64,000 bases of DNA from Coniferiporia sulphurascens (GCA_002794785.1 NBBA01000002.1:1302001-1366000), one strand, 5' to 3'; shown: positions 32,701 to 44,304, counted from the stretch's first letter. Notes: generated by a model not told the origin, from the sequence alone. Made by a program: numbers and translations.

Positions 32701-35664
32701 CGATGCGGTGTACAACCAGGTTGACGAACTGAAGGAAGAACTATCTGTTGTTGGAGACGTTGAAGATCAACAGCCGGAATTTGCATTTACAGAAAATCCT
32801 CGGACGTTCGCAGAGTACCGCAGGACTGTTCAAGGACGAATTACTGATCGTTTAAAGACCGTGCATGGGAAGGATCTGGAAGACGAAAAGTCTACCCCTC
32901 TGAATGCCGGCAAGCAAGAGGCGAGACGAGCACTGACCTTTTTTGAGGAGATGGGGGTGCTTCTTAGAAAGGCCAATGCGAAGACGTTTGACGAGATTTT
33001 CCCAAACAATCCACCGTTGCGTTCCAAACGGCCTACGAAAAAGGACGTTCCTAAACTAGCGGGTCGAACGCAGTTCACAATCATCAGCAAACAACGTGCG
33101 TGGATGAAGGAAACCGTTCTCCCTCATCTACTGGACCGGTACGATGCTTTGTTTGAAGCATGCTGGACAGGCAATAATGCCCGCATCGAAGAGCTTTGCC
33201 TCCCGCGGAAGGGAAGCAAGTTAGACAAGGCACCTATCCAGATCTCGGTAGCGACGGAGCGGCTTAAAGTAGACAGACCCGCGGGCATGGCTTATATATA
33301 CAATAGCTCTTCCGACGGTGTCTATACGCCTTTCTCAGTGACTGTACTTGCGCGTAATTGGACCACTGCCCGTCTTATATTGGCTATAGCAACTGCACAG
33401 CATAAGCCGAAGGAAAATACAGGTACCAAGCGCTTCAATCCGAAGGGTCTCATTCTTGGTAAGTCTTTTCTGTCCTTGACCCGTTGCGTCCTCTACAAAT
33501 AAGTTGATCTCCAGACGAAGATGATTCCGACGGCGACTCCAATTCTGACTTTTCCGACGATGAATCTATGGACGTTGATGGAAGCGGGAAGGAAGTGGGG
33601 TCCTTCATTGACCTAGCCTCTCGGAGTTCCGCGGTCCAATGTGATGTTTCCCCAGAGGAACTAGTAAGTTACAGCGTGTCTAGTCGTGTCAATCAAGTCG
33701 GCAACTCTATCGTCCACTCCGACTCCATCATAGCACAAGCGTGCGCAGACGGGGATCTCGGGACATTTGTTGCTATTTGTGACATTATGCAGCAATTTCC
33801 CGAATCTCAGAGACCGGATATGTCCTGTTTATTGTGCGCATTCGAAGCTGATTCGCCAGAAGTGGTGGACGAAATAATCAGGCGAAGCGGAATTGGCATT
33901 AACCTAGACCACTTAACCACTTCCGAGGGGGGTGCACAGCAAACGGGAGTCAAATCTTTAGGCAGACTTTACCTCGGGCTGACTGTTCACGGTAAGAAGC
34001 GTAAAGATTTGGCGAAGCGCGTGGATGGTCATGTCGTCAAAAACCCGGAAGAAGTTATCATTCCGCTGCTCTGGACTGCAATTCAGAGAGGAGCGAAGAA
34101 GGTCGTTGAGTACCTTAGCGGACCTGGGCCTCTAGCCGCGTACCGCTACTACGCGACAACAAAGAGGACTGAGAAGGCGGAGGCCTTAAACAAGATTAAG
34201 GACCTCGAGAAGCAGCTCCCGGCGTTGCTTGGAATTATACCCAATTCCTGCCAGGAGACTGCTCTGACGGCTGCAATTCTAGGACCGGCCAAGGAGAAGA
34301 GGCTGACGATGGCGAAACAAATAATTTCGTTATTCCACTCACAGGCGAAGACATTCCTGCAGTCTCCGTAAGTCACCATTTTTCATTATTGTTCGAATGA
34401 ACCTCATCCGATCTCGGATTTCTAGGGTTGCTTTCTCTAGATGGACTCCCCTACATCTTGCCGTCGCCGAAAATCTTGAGCCGGCATTCCTAGACTACTT
34501 ATTCTCAAATGGGCTATCGGCTGAGAGCACTGACAGACATGGGTACGGAGTGTTTCTGCCGTCTGCCGGTGTTCGCAACTAATGTGCTGCTAGCATGAAT
34601 GTGTACCATATTGTGTGCCAATTAGGCCACAAGGAATTACTTGAATACCTCCTCAAAAAACTTCCTCAGGATATTACTTCAAATCTTCTCACGCAGAAGA
34701 CACGTCTTGCTGAAGAAACAGTACGTGTAGTCCCCTCCAAAGAGCATCGGCACGAGTCTCTACTGACATCGTGCCAATTCAGCCCCTGATGCTCGCGGTA
34801 CTAGCTGGCCAGCATGAAATTGTGGACGTGCTTCTGCAATCAGGTGCCAATGCTGTGAACGAGTGTCTAACGATTCGAGATGCCGAAGGTTCGATGCCTC
34901 TACATACTGCAGCGCAAAGAGGCTTTGCGAAGATTGCTTCTTCCCTTATCGAGCATTCTGCCGATTCTGAAGCACTTCACAGTGAGAACGGGGTGGGTGA
35001 GACTCCGATCGAGACGGCAACCGTGAGGTGGCTCCTGTATGTGACTTGCGATGGATTTATGAGTAAAATGCCGACTGGGTACGGCCAAAACGAATATCCG
35101 AACCTCAAATTCTGTGGAACAATGAAGACACCAGGTCCGCTCACCAAAGACAAGCTTGTTGCCGAGATAATTCTTCTGGAGAATGTCCGGACGAGTTTGG
35201 AGAAAAGCGGGAAACTTGCGGCAAATGAAAAGCTTAAAATCGCATTAGATTCTTTCATCGTATATCTTACGCAGAAGGGTGCCGCGCCATCAGATTTTAC
35301 AGAGGTTCCCGCTACTTTCAATTCGGATACGGATGATTGCGACCGATGGACGACTTTCAACGTCCTATCGGCTGCGACGCTCGCATCCCCAGGTCGACGG
35401 CGCCTTGTGCACCTCGTTGATGTGCAACGCTCTGTACACAGTTCACTCGAAGGTGCCGTCCGCAAATCGACTACTGTCGTCGTCAATGATCGTACTCAGA
35501 GAAAAAGATTGAGCAAACTTGAAGAGCTACCCGATGAAGTGGATGGTGAGGCCATGTGGGAGTTTGAACAGTGGAAGGGCGTTCTCAGATGGGGTATACA
35601 ATGTCGCAGATTGGCTGGCAGGCTGGCGACCACATGGGAAGCAGTCGATCTTATGTCTGTATAG
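29768..35664 (+). CDS. nucleotidyltransferase-like / ankyrin-repeat protein, with in-frame TAG
   Basis: Nine exons: 29768-30428, 30481-30755, 30804-31285, 31346-32434, 32491-33458, 33515-34367, 34426-34542, 34594-34720, 34783-35664; 1818 codons in total. The N-terminal part (about residues 135-300) has GGSVLG followed by SDIDLF, the G-S ... D-x-D pattern of nucleotidyltransferase folds, then IQIVLR-like and FDVDAPC strands. A conserved block follows (MNDYDVATLHIPYGPGW, IEKLVYQTDLGMNSTFNPK). From about residue 495 ankyrin repeats appear (GRTALHVAI, GRTALHLAA, TPLAYAIVNG, TPLHLAVAEN, PLMLAVLAGQ, MPLHTAAQRG), with an acidic insert near 600-670. TAG at 30522-30524 replaces an expected aromatic residue (LRL-stop-HSPGEI). 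All introns look intact, so the gene is newly broken, read through, or mis-sequenced. Substrate unknown. Confidence 0.75.
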
Positions 35665-36164
35665 AAAGATCCGATCCAGATCCGATCGTAGCATTAACAA
35701 GAGGTACATACGTTTTTGTATTGACATTAACAACTACAATAAGAAAATTGCTAATGAACTGATCTGATCCGTAGACAGCAAATGCACAATATAGTCAGTC
35801 ACTTGCTAATGGGGCCATGCCGGTCACTGAGACACCTGGCCAGAACGTATCCACTCAAATTTCTCCATTGTTTTTGCGTTTTTTTACCTAAAATATACCT
35901 CTGATTCGGAACACAATGGTTCAAGCTCCTAGAGCAAGAATTCGACAAGAAAACTAGAAACATCATGAAAATCAGCAAAAAAATTTCAGCGCATATATTT
36001 ATGCACAAGGTGTACAATATCTACAAGATGTACAATTTTTTTTGGGGAAGCCACAAGCAAATGTAATCATCTGTGAGATTCACAAGATGTACAAGACTTG
36101 TTATAATTGACAAGTACTGTGCCAAGTACCAAGGGATGCATATGCTTGTAAGGTGCTGCAAGCC
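35665..36164. other. AT-rich intergenic DNA
   Basis: No coding sequence recognised. Short imperfect repeats of CA-AGATGTACAA occur near 36010-36090. Confidence 0.5.
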
Positions 36165-36421
36165 TATTAAATAATTATAACAAATGACTAAGTATAGTAC
36201 ATGGTCATATGAACAACCATGTTACTAAGTGAACGATAACGCAATGATAACGCAATATGATAGGAGCTATGATAGTTATAGTATACATAGCCCACAGTAG
36301 ATGTATATAAGGAGAGCTGGTCTCTACTATGAAATACATTGGTTTACGCTGATAACCCCGTTCCCTCTCATCTACTACCACTGCACCTCATCATCTACCA
36401 CAACGTGCGTAGATTCTAAGA
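36165..36421 (+). repeat. solo Copia LTR (family 1), a
   Basis: 257 bp, the same length and family as the LTRs of the Copia at 10065-16065 but on the opposite strand and more diverged. It is bracketed by AAGCC (36160-36164, 36422-36426), so it is an independent insertion reduced to one LTR. Confidence 0.9.
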
Positions 36422-36592
36422 AAGCCTTACAGTAGATTTTATTGCACCATCATTTATTGTATGCTCTTGTAGGGCTCTGACAAGTATAGAACTAGATTGT
36501 AAAAATTCTACAATTTCAACAATTATTATACCACAGGAGGGCAGCACACTCATCACCAATGGCATGAAGACAGACACATGAAGTAGTCAAAA

Positions 36593-38160
36593 TCACCAAT
36601 TGCTAGTAATATTTGACTTGGGAGTCGCATGGACTGATGGACACAAAGTGAGCTTGCCTGTGTTCACAAGCTTCTCAAATACCTGTGCCAAGAAAACAAA
36701 TGCAAAGAGCAGAAAAGAGGTCTGGGGTCAGTGGGTCTCTGTGGATAACCAACAAAGCAGCGCACCTTGAAGTAGCATTTGGGCTGCTGGCAGCCCCCGA
36801 CAGCCCACCGGCTGTTAAAGACCACGAAAGGCACACCAGCGACGCCGCATTCTGCAAATTTTGCGCTTGCATCACGCACAATGTCGGAGAGTTTGTTGCT
36901 CCGAGCCAGTGCCACATGCTTTCCATGTTCACAACAGGCTTTTATCCACTTGCTTTTCTTCATAGACAGTGATTGAGCTAGATTTCGATGGTAAATTGGC
37001 ATTGAACTTGGGCTCGGGTCCAGAGGTGATCGCAAGCTCTGCGAGCATGTGCATGTCGCCGATGTCTCACCGTTCAGCGAAAAAGGCGGCAAAGACGTGC
37101 TTCATAAGCGGATTTGTAAATGTTGCCCTCTGACGTTGTATGCACGTTGCAGCAGTCGATGTGCACCCAGCGTATGATGCACGTTACCGTCAAGTGTACT
37201 AAGAAAGTAAATGACTAAGCATATAATGACAAATAATGAATGACAAAGATGCCGATGGTGAGCATAAACCAGAAGACCTGACCTCCCTCGTGCGGGAGAC
37301 ACACCTTTTGGTAGAGAAGTTCGTGCCTCGAAATCTCCGAGACCGTGGATGTGTTATCTGCTTCAGCCGAGCCATTGAGCGCAGGAGAGCCAGTGGACTA
37401 GACCTGGCGTCTGCATGCAGCCTGTGCAAGAAGAATGATAACATCTGGAATCCAAATAGAGCATCGCCTGGAGCGAAGCATAACAAGACAAATGTATCTG
37501 AAGCATGCAAATGGAACCAAGGTCCGAGAGAGAACGAGAGAAAAAATGAAGGGATGTAAAACAGCACAAAGTTGAACTCACAACTTCAGACCTTCTTCCT
37601 TCATACGCGCTTCAACCTTCCCCATGATCTCAGGCCAATTGTTGCCTTTCTTGCGCAAAAAGAACCCTCTTTTCGTAATGGGCATGTCATATGGGAGAGA
37701 TGGGCTGAGAATGAACGGGTAGAACTGAACTACAAAGTCGAGTGGAAGTTCAGCCTTGCGTGCAAGCACTATGCTGCACTCAAGCTCTATCTGCTCAATG
37801 CAACACCATGCGCAGATCTAGACATCACGCAGGTTTAGCCAGAGCACAATTATTAAATAAATATAACAAAATGATATAAATAATGGATGGTCATATGAAC
37901 AACCATCTTACTAAGTAAACAATAATGCAATGATAACGCCATATGATATAGGAGCTAGATAGTTATAGTAGTACTAGCTCATGGAACGTGTATATAAGGG
38001 GAGCTGGTCTCGCCCTAGAAATACATCGGTTTTACGCTGATAACCCACCTTCGCCTCAACTCAACCACTGCACCTCATCGTCTACCACAACGTGCATAGA
38101 TTTTAAGAACAATTAAGGGTGCATACAAGAGGACAAACAAAGTCAAAGATCACGTCGATC
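36593..38160 (-). pseudogene. DsbA/FrnE-type thioredoxin-fold oxidoreductase, broken
   Basis: Pieces of a DSBA-family (FrnE-like) gene lie in order on the minus strand. The N-terminus is KTVKIDVIFDFVCP at about 38155-38110, then a solo LTR (37851-38108), then LPLDFVVQFYPFILSPSLPY with MVEAR-like helix (37769-37578). After an intron come AAFFAER-stop-DIGDMHMLAEL (about 37090-37020) and GVAGVPFVVFNSRWAVGG (about 36830-36790), then an 84-nt intron and FEKLVNTGKLTLCP (about 36660). Introns are retained, so it is not a processed copy. Breaks: LTR insertion, TGA at 37067-37069, frame changes, and C-P-L-V-C in place of the usual C-P-x-C site. Confidence 0.75.
37851..38108 (+). repeat. solo Copia LTR (family 1), b
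   Basis: 258 bp of the same family as 36165-36421, with ACAAT on both sides (37846-37850, 38109-38113). It contains a TATA-like GTATATAAGGGG. It lies within the N-terminal part of the DsbA-type pseudogene. Confidence 0.9.
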
Positions 38161-38358
38161 TTGACTGTCTTGCGAGCAGATATGCTGTGGGGCTTGGCTT
38201 AGTGAGCTAAATTTCAATGGTAAATCAATGTCGAACTGCAGGGATGCAAGTTGATCCATTCGGGCTGCTGTTTGTGTGTACAAGCGCTTTGCATTCCGAT
38301 GTCTGTGTAACATGCAGCGAGCAGCAAGTCTCCCTAGCCTCCATCAATTACCACAGGT

Positions 38359-39133
38359 CATAGGATCAATCCTATACCATCATGCACAGTGGATCCGATC
38401 CAGGACCCCCTTCACGCATTACCATATATATCCAGTATGCAGATCATATGACTAATTAATTATGTAAATAAAATAATTTAGACCTGGAATTGAACCCTGA
38501 GCCATAAAATTACCATAATGGTACACATAAACCACTTAGCCACACAACCTTTTTCATATTTATGTAATCTTGAGCACTATATAGATTTGCTTAGCAAATT
38601 AGTTACTAATTTTGCTAATTCCATTACAATGCACCATACTTTTGTAGTAATGTATTAGTAAAGTTGCTGTAATGTGATTAGAAATCGATGTATTGTAATT
38701 AGCAGAAGCACTATAATGCTACTGAAAAAGCGGTGCAATGCTATTACAAACTGTTGTAATGTTATTATAAAAGTGTTGTAATGTAATTGAAAAAGCGGTG
38801 TATTGCTAATAGAAAAGTGTTGTAATAGCATTAGAAAAGTGCTGTAATGGCATTTGAAAAATGTTGTAATGGAATAAGCAGAATTGTTACTAAGTTTACA
38901 AGGTGAAATTATATAAATTCTACATTTACAAAAGTATGGAAAGATTGTGTGGCTAAGTGGTTAATGTGTACCAATATGGTAATTTTATTGCTCTGGGTTC
39001 AATTCCAGGTCTAAATTATTTTATTTACATAATTAATTAGTCATATGATCTGCATACTGGATATATATGGTAATGCGCAAAGGGGGGTCCCGGATCGGAT
39101 CCACTGTGGCCAACAGCATAGGATCGATCCTAT
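38359..39133. mobile_element. inverted-repeat element with tRNA-like arms
   Basis: Two arms of about 190-200 bp (38359-38558 and 38945-39133) are inverted copies of each other. Both outer ends are near-palindromic (CATAGGATC-A/G-ATCCTAT). Each arm contains a tRNA-like Pol III promoter pair: in the right arm an A box TGGCTAAGTGGT at 38950-38961 and a B box GGTTCAATTCC at 38996-39006, pointing outward. The left arm mirrors this on the minus strand. The middle holds a minisatellite. No ORF. It may be two head-to-head tRNA-derived SINEs or a fold-back MITE that captured a tRNA. Confidence 0.7.
38663..38872. repeat. degenerate minisatellite
   Basis: About eight imperfect copies of a unit of roughly 25 bp with the core GTGTTGTAATG-n-ATTnGAAAA, in the middle of the inverted-repeat element. 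Confidence 0.65.
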
Positions 39134-39371
39134 GGCATCCCATGCCTGCCTCCATAGTTGATCTTCATCAAGTTGGGGGGTTGTTTAATGTCAGCTGGTG
39201 TTGGCATCTGATGGATGCTGTACACTGAGTGTCAGTCCACTGAGGGAACCCTGTCGACTTCGGAGGGGAGTGGAGCACAACAGCAGCCCGGCCAGTCTGG
39301 GTTCTGCACCCCAGCCTTGCCAGTGGGAGAGTGAGCATTTGTGTGTGCCCACTAGGCAAGAAAGCATGCTA

Positions 39372-39384
39372 AGAGAGAAAATCC
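39372..39384. repeat. target-site duplication, left copy (retroposon B)
   Basis: AGAGAGAAAATCC, repeated exactly at 40794-40806 after a poly(A) run. Confidence 0.9.
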
Positions 39385-39468
39385 AGTGACCCCTTGACCT
39401 CTAACCACCATCATCTCACCCAGTGCACATCCACTCGCACCACCCCTAAACTCCCTGGGTTAACCACC

Positions 39469-40027
39469 TGTTACAATTTTCCTTTACTTTTCCTTACTGC
39501 GCTGACTCACTTCCCCTTCGTCATCATCAGTCAGCGCAACTCCCCCATTTCTCTACCTTACTCATCCTTATTCCGCCTTGCGCCATAAGACGCCATGATG
39601 ACACCTTATTGCACCATCATGACGTGCTTTGCTTACTGATCACCGTACTTGTATTACCAAGGCATTCCTTGAGTTTCCATGACCTTCCATAGTCTGGTAA
39701 ACACACCTAACCAAGTCGCTACAGTAACAAACACATAGAATAGCATATAAGCATGTAACTTCAGTAGCACAAGCCCTAAGCTTGTGCTCTTTGTTCATAC
39801 AAGCCCATTATCTGCTACCACCAGTCTACTGTGTGCCTTTTGGCCATTAGTCACTTCGTCGTAACCCGACTTGCTCCAGAAGCCTACCGCGTCCACATCG
39901 CCGATCAGGAAGCCCCATCGATGATCACCCTCGACTTACGACATCTAGGAAGCCCCGTTGCCGTACCATCAGACTAGACGATCAGGAAACCCCGACGTCG
40001 ATCACCGCATAACCATTGAGCTTAACA
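39469..40027 (+). repeat. solo LTR, family 2 (inside retroposon B)
   Basis: 559 bp from TGTTACAATTTTCC to GAGCTTAACA, with CCACC on both sides (39464-39468, 40028-40032). Closely similar to 10943-11500. Confidence 0.93.
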
Positions 40028-40075
40028 CCACCCACACCAGTCCTCACTCACAGTAGACATCCGTCAAGCTGTTTT

Positions 40076-40621
40076 ATGGCCTTGTTCATCATTCCACTCC
40101 CCCTTTTCCCCATTCCCCCATGCCCCCTTCTATTCCTTCACCTCCCAGTGCCAAACTTCAAAACCGATACCACATATGAACCTTTCAACCTTGTTGATGA
40201 AAATCAGCACATACTAGACTGGGCCATACGCCAGTACAAACTACAGGTCATCAGCATCATTGAACAACCACATAATTCATGGCACATCCTCCTCTACCAG
40301 GAACACCTCAGCTTTTATGGCCCATGCTTGGACTTAACATCAGTCCTCCTACAATTCGGAGTCAACACCACACCTCATGGCAACCTGCCCCTAGCCTCAT
40401 GCACACATGCCGCTCCAATTGCTGTCATGTCACACCTCTCAGAGTCACAAATATCGGACATTAAACAATTCAAATCCTATCAATCCTCACATCATAAAAA
40501 ATCAATTAATTTTTCCCACCTTATGCAATCAATATCAGTCATCATAGAATCCATAAAACCACCACCCCCTCCTGCTAAATTTGTTATTCCAATTCCTATC
40601 CCACCTGACAAAATTACTTAA
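40076..40621 (+). CDS. ORF of poly(A) retroposon copy B, unknown function
   Basis: An uninterrupted frame of about 180 codons begins MALFIIPLPLFPIPP and ends IPIPIPPDKIT-stop. Its opening 45 or so residues match the frame in copy A before the Copia insertion (PLP-F/L, CPLL, LPVP, D-x-L-x-W-A). Its end matches copy A (IPPDK). I recognise no domain. The first Met of the shared part is chosen as start; an upstream Met at 40016 would lie within the solo LTR. Confidence 0.5.
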   Translation: MALFIIPLPLFPIPPCPLLFLHLPVPNFKTDTTYEPFNLVDENQHILDWAIRQYKLQVISIIEQPHNSWHILLYQEHLSFYGPCLDLTSVLLQFGVNTTPHGNLPLASCTHAAPIAVMSHLSESQISDIKQFKSYQSSHHKKSINFSHLMQSISVIIESIKPPPPPAKFVIPIPIPPDKIT

Positions 40622-40793
40622 ACACTTCCAATCCACAAACCTCATATCATTCAACAGTTAAAATCCAGACACTTTATACCTTGTTAACCTCCTCTTGCCC
40701 GATACTTCAGATGGTCTCACATCTGCATCTTTTACTTTGTAATGTAGCGGTATATAAATGCAGAATTTAAAATTTAAAAAAAAAAAAAAAAAA

Positions 40794-40806
40794 AGAGAGA
40801 AAATCC
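40794..40806. repeat. target-site duplication, right copy (retroposon B)
   Basis: AGAGAGAAAATCC, identical to 39372-39384. Confidence 0.9.
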
Positions 40807-41377
40807 TGACTAGAGACAAACAGGAGACATGTACCTTGCAATAGCCACAGCCATTGAAAGTTTGTACTGATGGGATGCTATGGTGTGAGGATAGAAGATG
40901 GTAGGACTTGGGAATGTATGTGAACCTTCAGCATTTGTGATATACTAGTACACCACTGGCACGTTGTGATGGAGGTGATTGGCATGATTCCTGCACATCT
41001 CCTTCTTGTGAGGGCATCTTTGGGAGTAGGGTGCGAAACTGGGTATGGTAACGGAAAAGGAAGTGAGACATACCTTGTGGGATGGCGGAAGACCCCGCAC
41101 ATCGGATACATGCAGGGTAGAGGTGCATGGAATCGGGGGAAGGGGGCAGCCGCCAGTCTGTAAAGGGTGAAGAGCAACACTACTAAAGAAAGGGGGTTAT
41201 TTAGACAATTAGTGTTTTTTATATATCTACCATTTATCTTGTGGCCCAAGGGGCCACAGACATGTTGGACTGACCGAAGAAAAAATGTTTTGACAACTTG
41301 GTGCATGTTGTCCACTAAGTACTTCAAGTAAGCAGTCAGTCCCAGTAGCACCCGAAATTGCATCCAATTCTGGCCTG
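40807..41377. other. no supportable gene
   Basis: A 161-codon minus-strand frame exists (40878-41363) but shows no recognisable domain, and it lies between repeats. I do not call it. Confidence 0.4.
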
Positions 41378-41934
41378 TGTTACATTTTTCTTTACTTTTC
41401 CCTTACTATGCTGACTTGCTTCCTCTTCGTCATCATCAGTCAGTGTAACTCCCCCATCTCTCTCTATTACTTATCCCTATTCACATTACACCATAAGATG
41501 CCATGATGATGCCATATCGCATCACCATGATGTGCTTTGCTTACTGATCACTGTACTTGTATTACCAAGACATTCCTTGGGTTTCCATGACCTTCCATAG
41601 CCATGTAAACAACCTTACACAAGATGTTACAGTAGCAAACACATAGAGTAGCATATAAGCATGTAATGTAGATTGCACAAGCCCTAAGCTTGTGCTCTTT
41701 GTTCATACAAGCCCATTATATGCGCCTCACAGTCTACTGTGTGCTCTACCTAGTCCTCAGCCACTTCGTCATAACCCGACTCCTCTAGAGACACCGCATA
41801 ACCTTTTGACGATCAGGAAGCCCCACCATTGATCCACTTCGTTAACGGCATCAAGAAGTCCCGTTGCCATCACCACCATTCTTGATGATCAGGAAGCCCT
41901 GACATTGATCACTGCATAATTGTTGAGCTTAACA
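41378..41934 (+). repeat. solo LTR, family 2 (third copy)
   Basis: 557 bp from TGTTACATTTTTC to GAGCTTAACA, with GCCTG on both sides (41373-41377, 41935-41939). It is more diverged from the other two copies than they are from each other. Confidence 0.92.
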
Positions 41935-41947
41935 GCCTGATGATAAG

Positions 41948-42148
41948 TCATTACAAGAAGTGTCTACTATTCTGATTGCTTATATAGTCCTAACAAGAAA
42001 TACCGGAAGACTATATTGTGAGGCCAATTCTTGTACCACCTATATAAGTTGTTACAAAAACTGTAAAGTACTGTAATCACTGATATAGTCCCAACAAGAA
42101 ATGTCAGAAGACTGTATTACACAAGCAACTCCTGCATTGCCTTTACAA
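41948..42148. repeat. two-copy imperfect tandem repeat of about 100 bp
   Basis: Both copies share TATAGTCC-T/C-AACAAGAAAT and AGAAGACT/GGAAGACT followed by TATA/TGTATT. They are about 75 percent similar by eye. Function unknown. Confidence 0.55.
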
Positions 42149-42699
42149 GGGTCCACAAGCCTTACGACTTGTCATGCTGTTCAATCACAAGAATTATACA
42201 GCCTTATATATACATATAATTACTGACAACATGTCACAAGGTTTGCTTGAAGCTTGTCAACCCTAAAGGCATATATCAGGATTTGTTGAATTTCATGATG
42301 AACTATCCTTGAAAACTTCAAAATCAAAATTGTCAATAATGGGTTACAGAAAACAGTATGTATAATGTTGAATATATTTGCTGCATATAAATTCAATGAA
42401 TGTGTGCCTCATCTTGGAAAAACAATCATTGCAATTGATAAAGAAATGGTGGAGAAAGAAGAAAAACAGTCAGTGCTGCAGCTTCCCGGTTATTGCAGAT
42501 CTATTTTCCTCTTATGGAAGTTTCCCTTTAATTGTCACAAGGCTACTCTTTCTTTTTTTGGACCTTTCCCATAACTGAAATATTTACATTTATACTGTAA
42601 CGAGTTTGAGTAAAGGCTCAATTTTGCCAGATTTCTCCATCCTGCTATTGCTCATCTGGGTTTTGCTCAGATTCCTCTCAAATTTTGTGCATAGACAGC
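42149..42699. other. AT-rich DNA, no gene
   Basis: Short ORFs only. The sequence runs up to the left end of the palindromic element. Confidence 0.45.
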
Positions 42700-42701
42700 T
42701 A

Positions 42702-44302
42702 CAGTGGGCATCAAAAGTATTGCACATGCACGTGACTTTTTAAGTTTGCATTTACTGTGCCTCAACAAACTTGTTTTTTTCACTTTTTTCTTCTGAATAA
42801 TATATTAGACCATATCACCATACTGTATGTAAAGTATTGTGTGATTTTGTGCAGCCATTGGACTGAGACATAGCATACAATCAGAAGGGTGCTGTGCAAT
42901 TCTTTTGTCACTTGCACTTCTTTGATTTTGGGAAGTCTCCCGATGAATGAAAACAGCATGGATTACTATGAAACTTGGTAGGTACCAAGATTATACTTGT
43001 ATATAGCTATATGAACTCTTATCTGCTTGGTTACATTACCTGATTTGAGTACGTAGTCCTATGTAAGTCTGCTGCTCCATGGCAGACTCTCTGTATGCAC
43101 AGAAATTTTGGAACTGAGTATAACATCATCAAAGCTAGCTAAGACTATCTGATATGAAGTATAGTAAGTAAGGTATGAGTCTGTATTGTCCCCTTGACTT
43201 GGATTCTGAGATATTAAGAAATATATATCATTTTCTGTGATGTTTTGGCCAAAATCACACCTTGAATGGCTTTTCTAAAAACATGTAGCATAATTTGTTT
43301 GGATTCAAAATGCTTTTGGAGTAGAGGTGACCTGATAGCACTATATATCTGAATTTGGGGGCCACTTGTCATCTTGGATCTCACGGGGAACAGCATCCTT
43401 TGAGGTTCTGGTTACCTGAATACTAAGTCAATATTGTAATGCCTGTAGCACATGCCTGGCTGATTGGATTCCAATGAAATTTTCCATATGGTCTTCTGGT
43501 ACTACCGTTGACATATGTGCAAACTTTCATTGGAATCCAATCAGCCAGGCATGTGCTACAGGCATTACAATATTGACTTAGTATTCAGGTAACCAGAACC
43601 TCAAAGGATGCTGTTCCCCGTGAGATCCAAGATGACAAGTGGCCCCCAAATTCAGATATATAGTGCTATCAGGTCACCTCTACTCCAAAAGCATTTTGAA
43701 TCCAAACAAATTATGCTACATGTTTTTAGAAAAGCCATTCAAGGTGTGATTTTGGCCAAAACATCACAGAAAATGATATATATTTCTTAATATCTCAGAA
43801 TCCAAGTCAAGGGGACAATACAGACTCATACCTTACTTACTATACTTCATATCAGATAGTCTTAGCTAGCTTTGATGATGTTATACTCAGTTCCAAAATT
43901 TCTGTGCATACAGAGAGTCTGCCATGGAGCAGCAGACTTACATAGGACTACGTACTCAAATCAGGTAATGTAACCAAGCAGATAAGAGTTCATATAGCTA
44001 TATACAAGTATAATCTTGGTACCTACCAAGTTTCATAGTAATCCATGCTGTTTTCATTCATCGGGAGACTTCCCAAAATCAAAGAAGTGCAAGTGACAAA
44101 AGAATTGCACAGCACCCTTCTGATTGTATGCTATGTCTCAGTCCAATGGCTGCACAAAATCACACAATACTTTACATACAGTATGGTGATATGGTCTAAT
44201 ATATTATTCAGAAGAAAAAAGTGAAAAAAACAAGTTTGTTGAGGCACAGTAAATGCAAACTTAAAAAGTCACGTGCATGTGCAATACTTTTGACGCCCAC
44301 TG
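42702..44302. mobile_element. 1.6-kb near-perfect palindromic (fold-back) element, Tc1/mariner-like ends
   Basis: The left arm from 42702 (CAGTGGGCATCAAAAGTATTG) is repeated in inverted orientation up to 44302. Each arm is about 780 bp, and they meet at an asymmetric centre of a few tens of bp near 43480-43525. I found one mismatch near the tips (GGGCATCAA against GGGCGTCAA). TA flanks both ends (42700-42701, 44303-44304), as for Tc1/mariner insertion. The same 60-codon frame occurs in both arms (43214-43396 minus, 43608-43790 plus), a consequence of the symmetry. No transposase motif seen. Confidence 0.88.
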
Positions 44303-44304
44303 TA

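Larger units (their letters stand above)
39385..40793 (+). mobile_element. poly(A) retroposon, copy B, split by a solo LTR
   Basis: Bounded by a 13-bp target duplication and ending in poly(A) (about 40775-40793). Removing the solo LTR at 39469-40027 leaves about 845 bp. It is related to copy A at 9737-16859 over the 5' start, the ORF and the 3' end. No reverse transcriptase domain is present. Confidence 0.8.

Noticed and set aside
36165..38108. A single 1.9-kb LTR element bounded by the two family-1 LTRs
   Set aside because: Each LTR has its own different 5-bp duplication (AAGCC and ACAAT), and the sequence between is a host-gene remnant, so they are two separate solo LTRs.
43214..43790. Two identical 60-codon ORFs in the palindrome arms
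   Set aside because: They are identical only because the arms are inverted copies; there is no recognisable motif or independent coding evidence.
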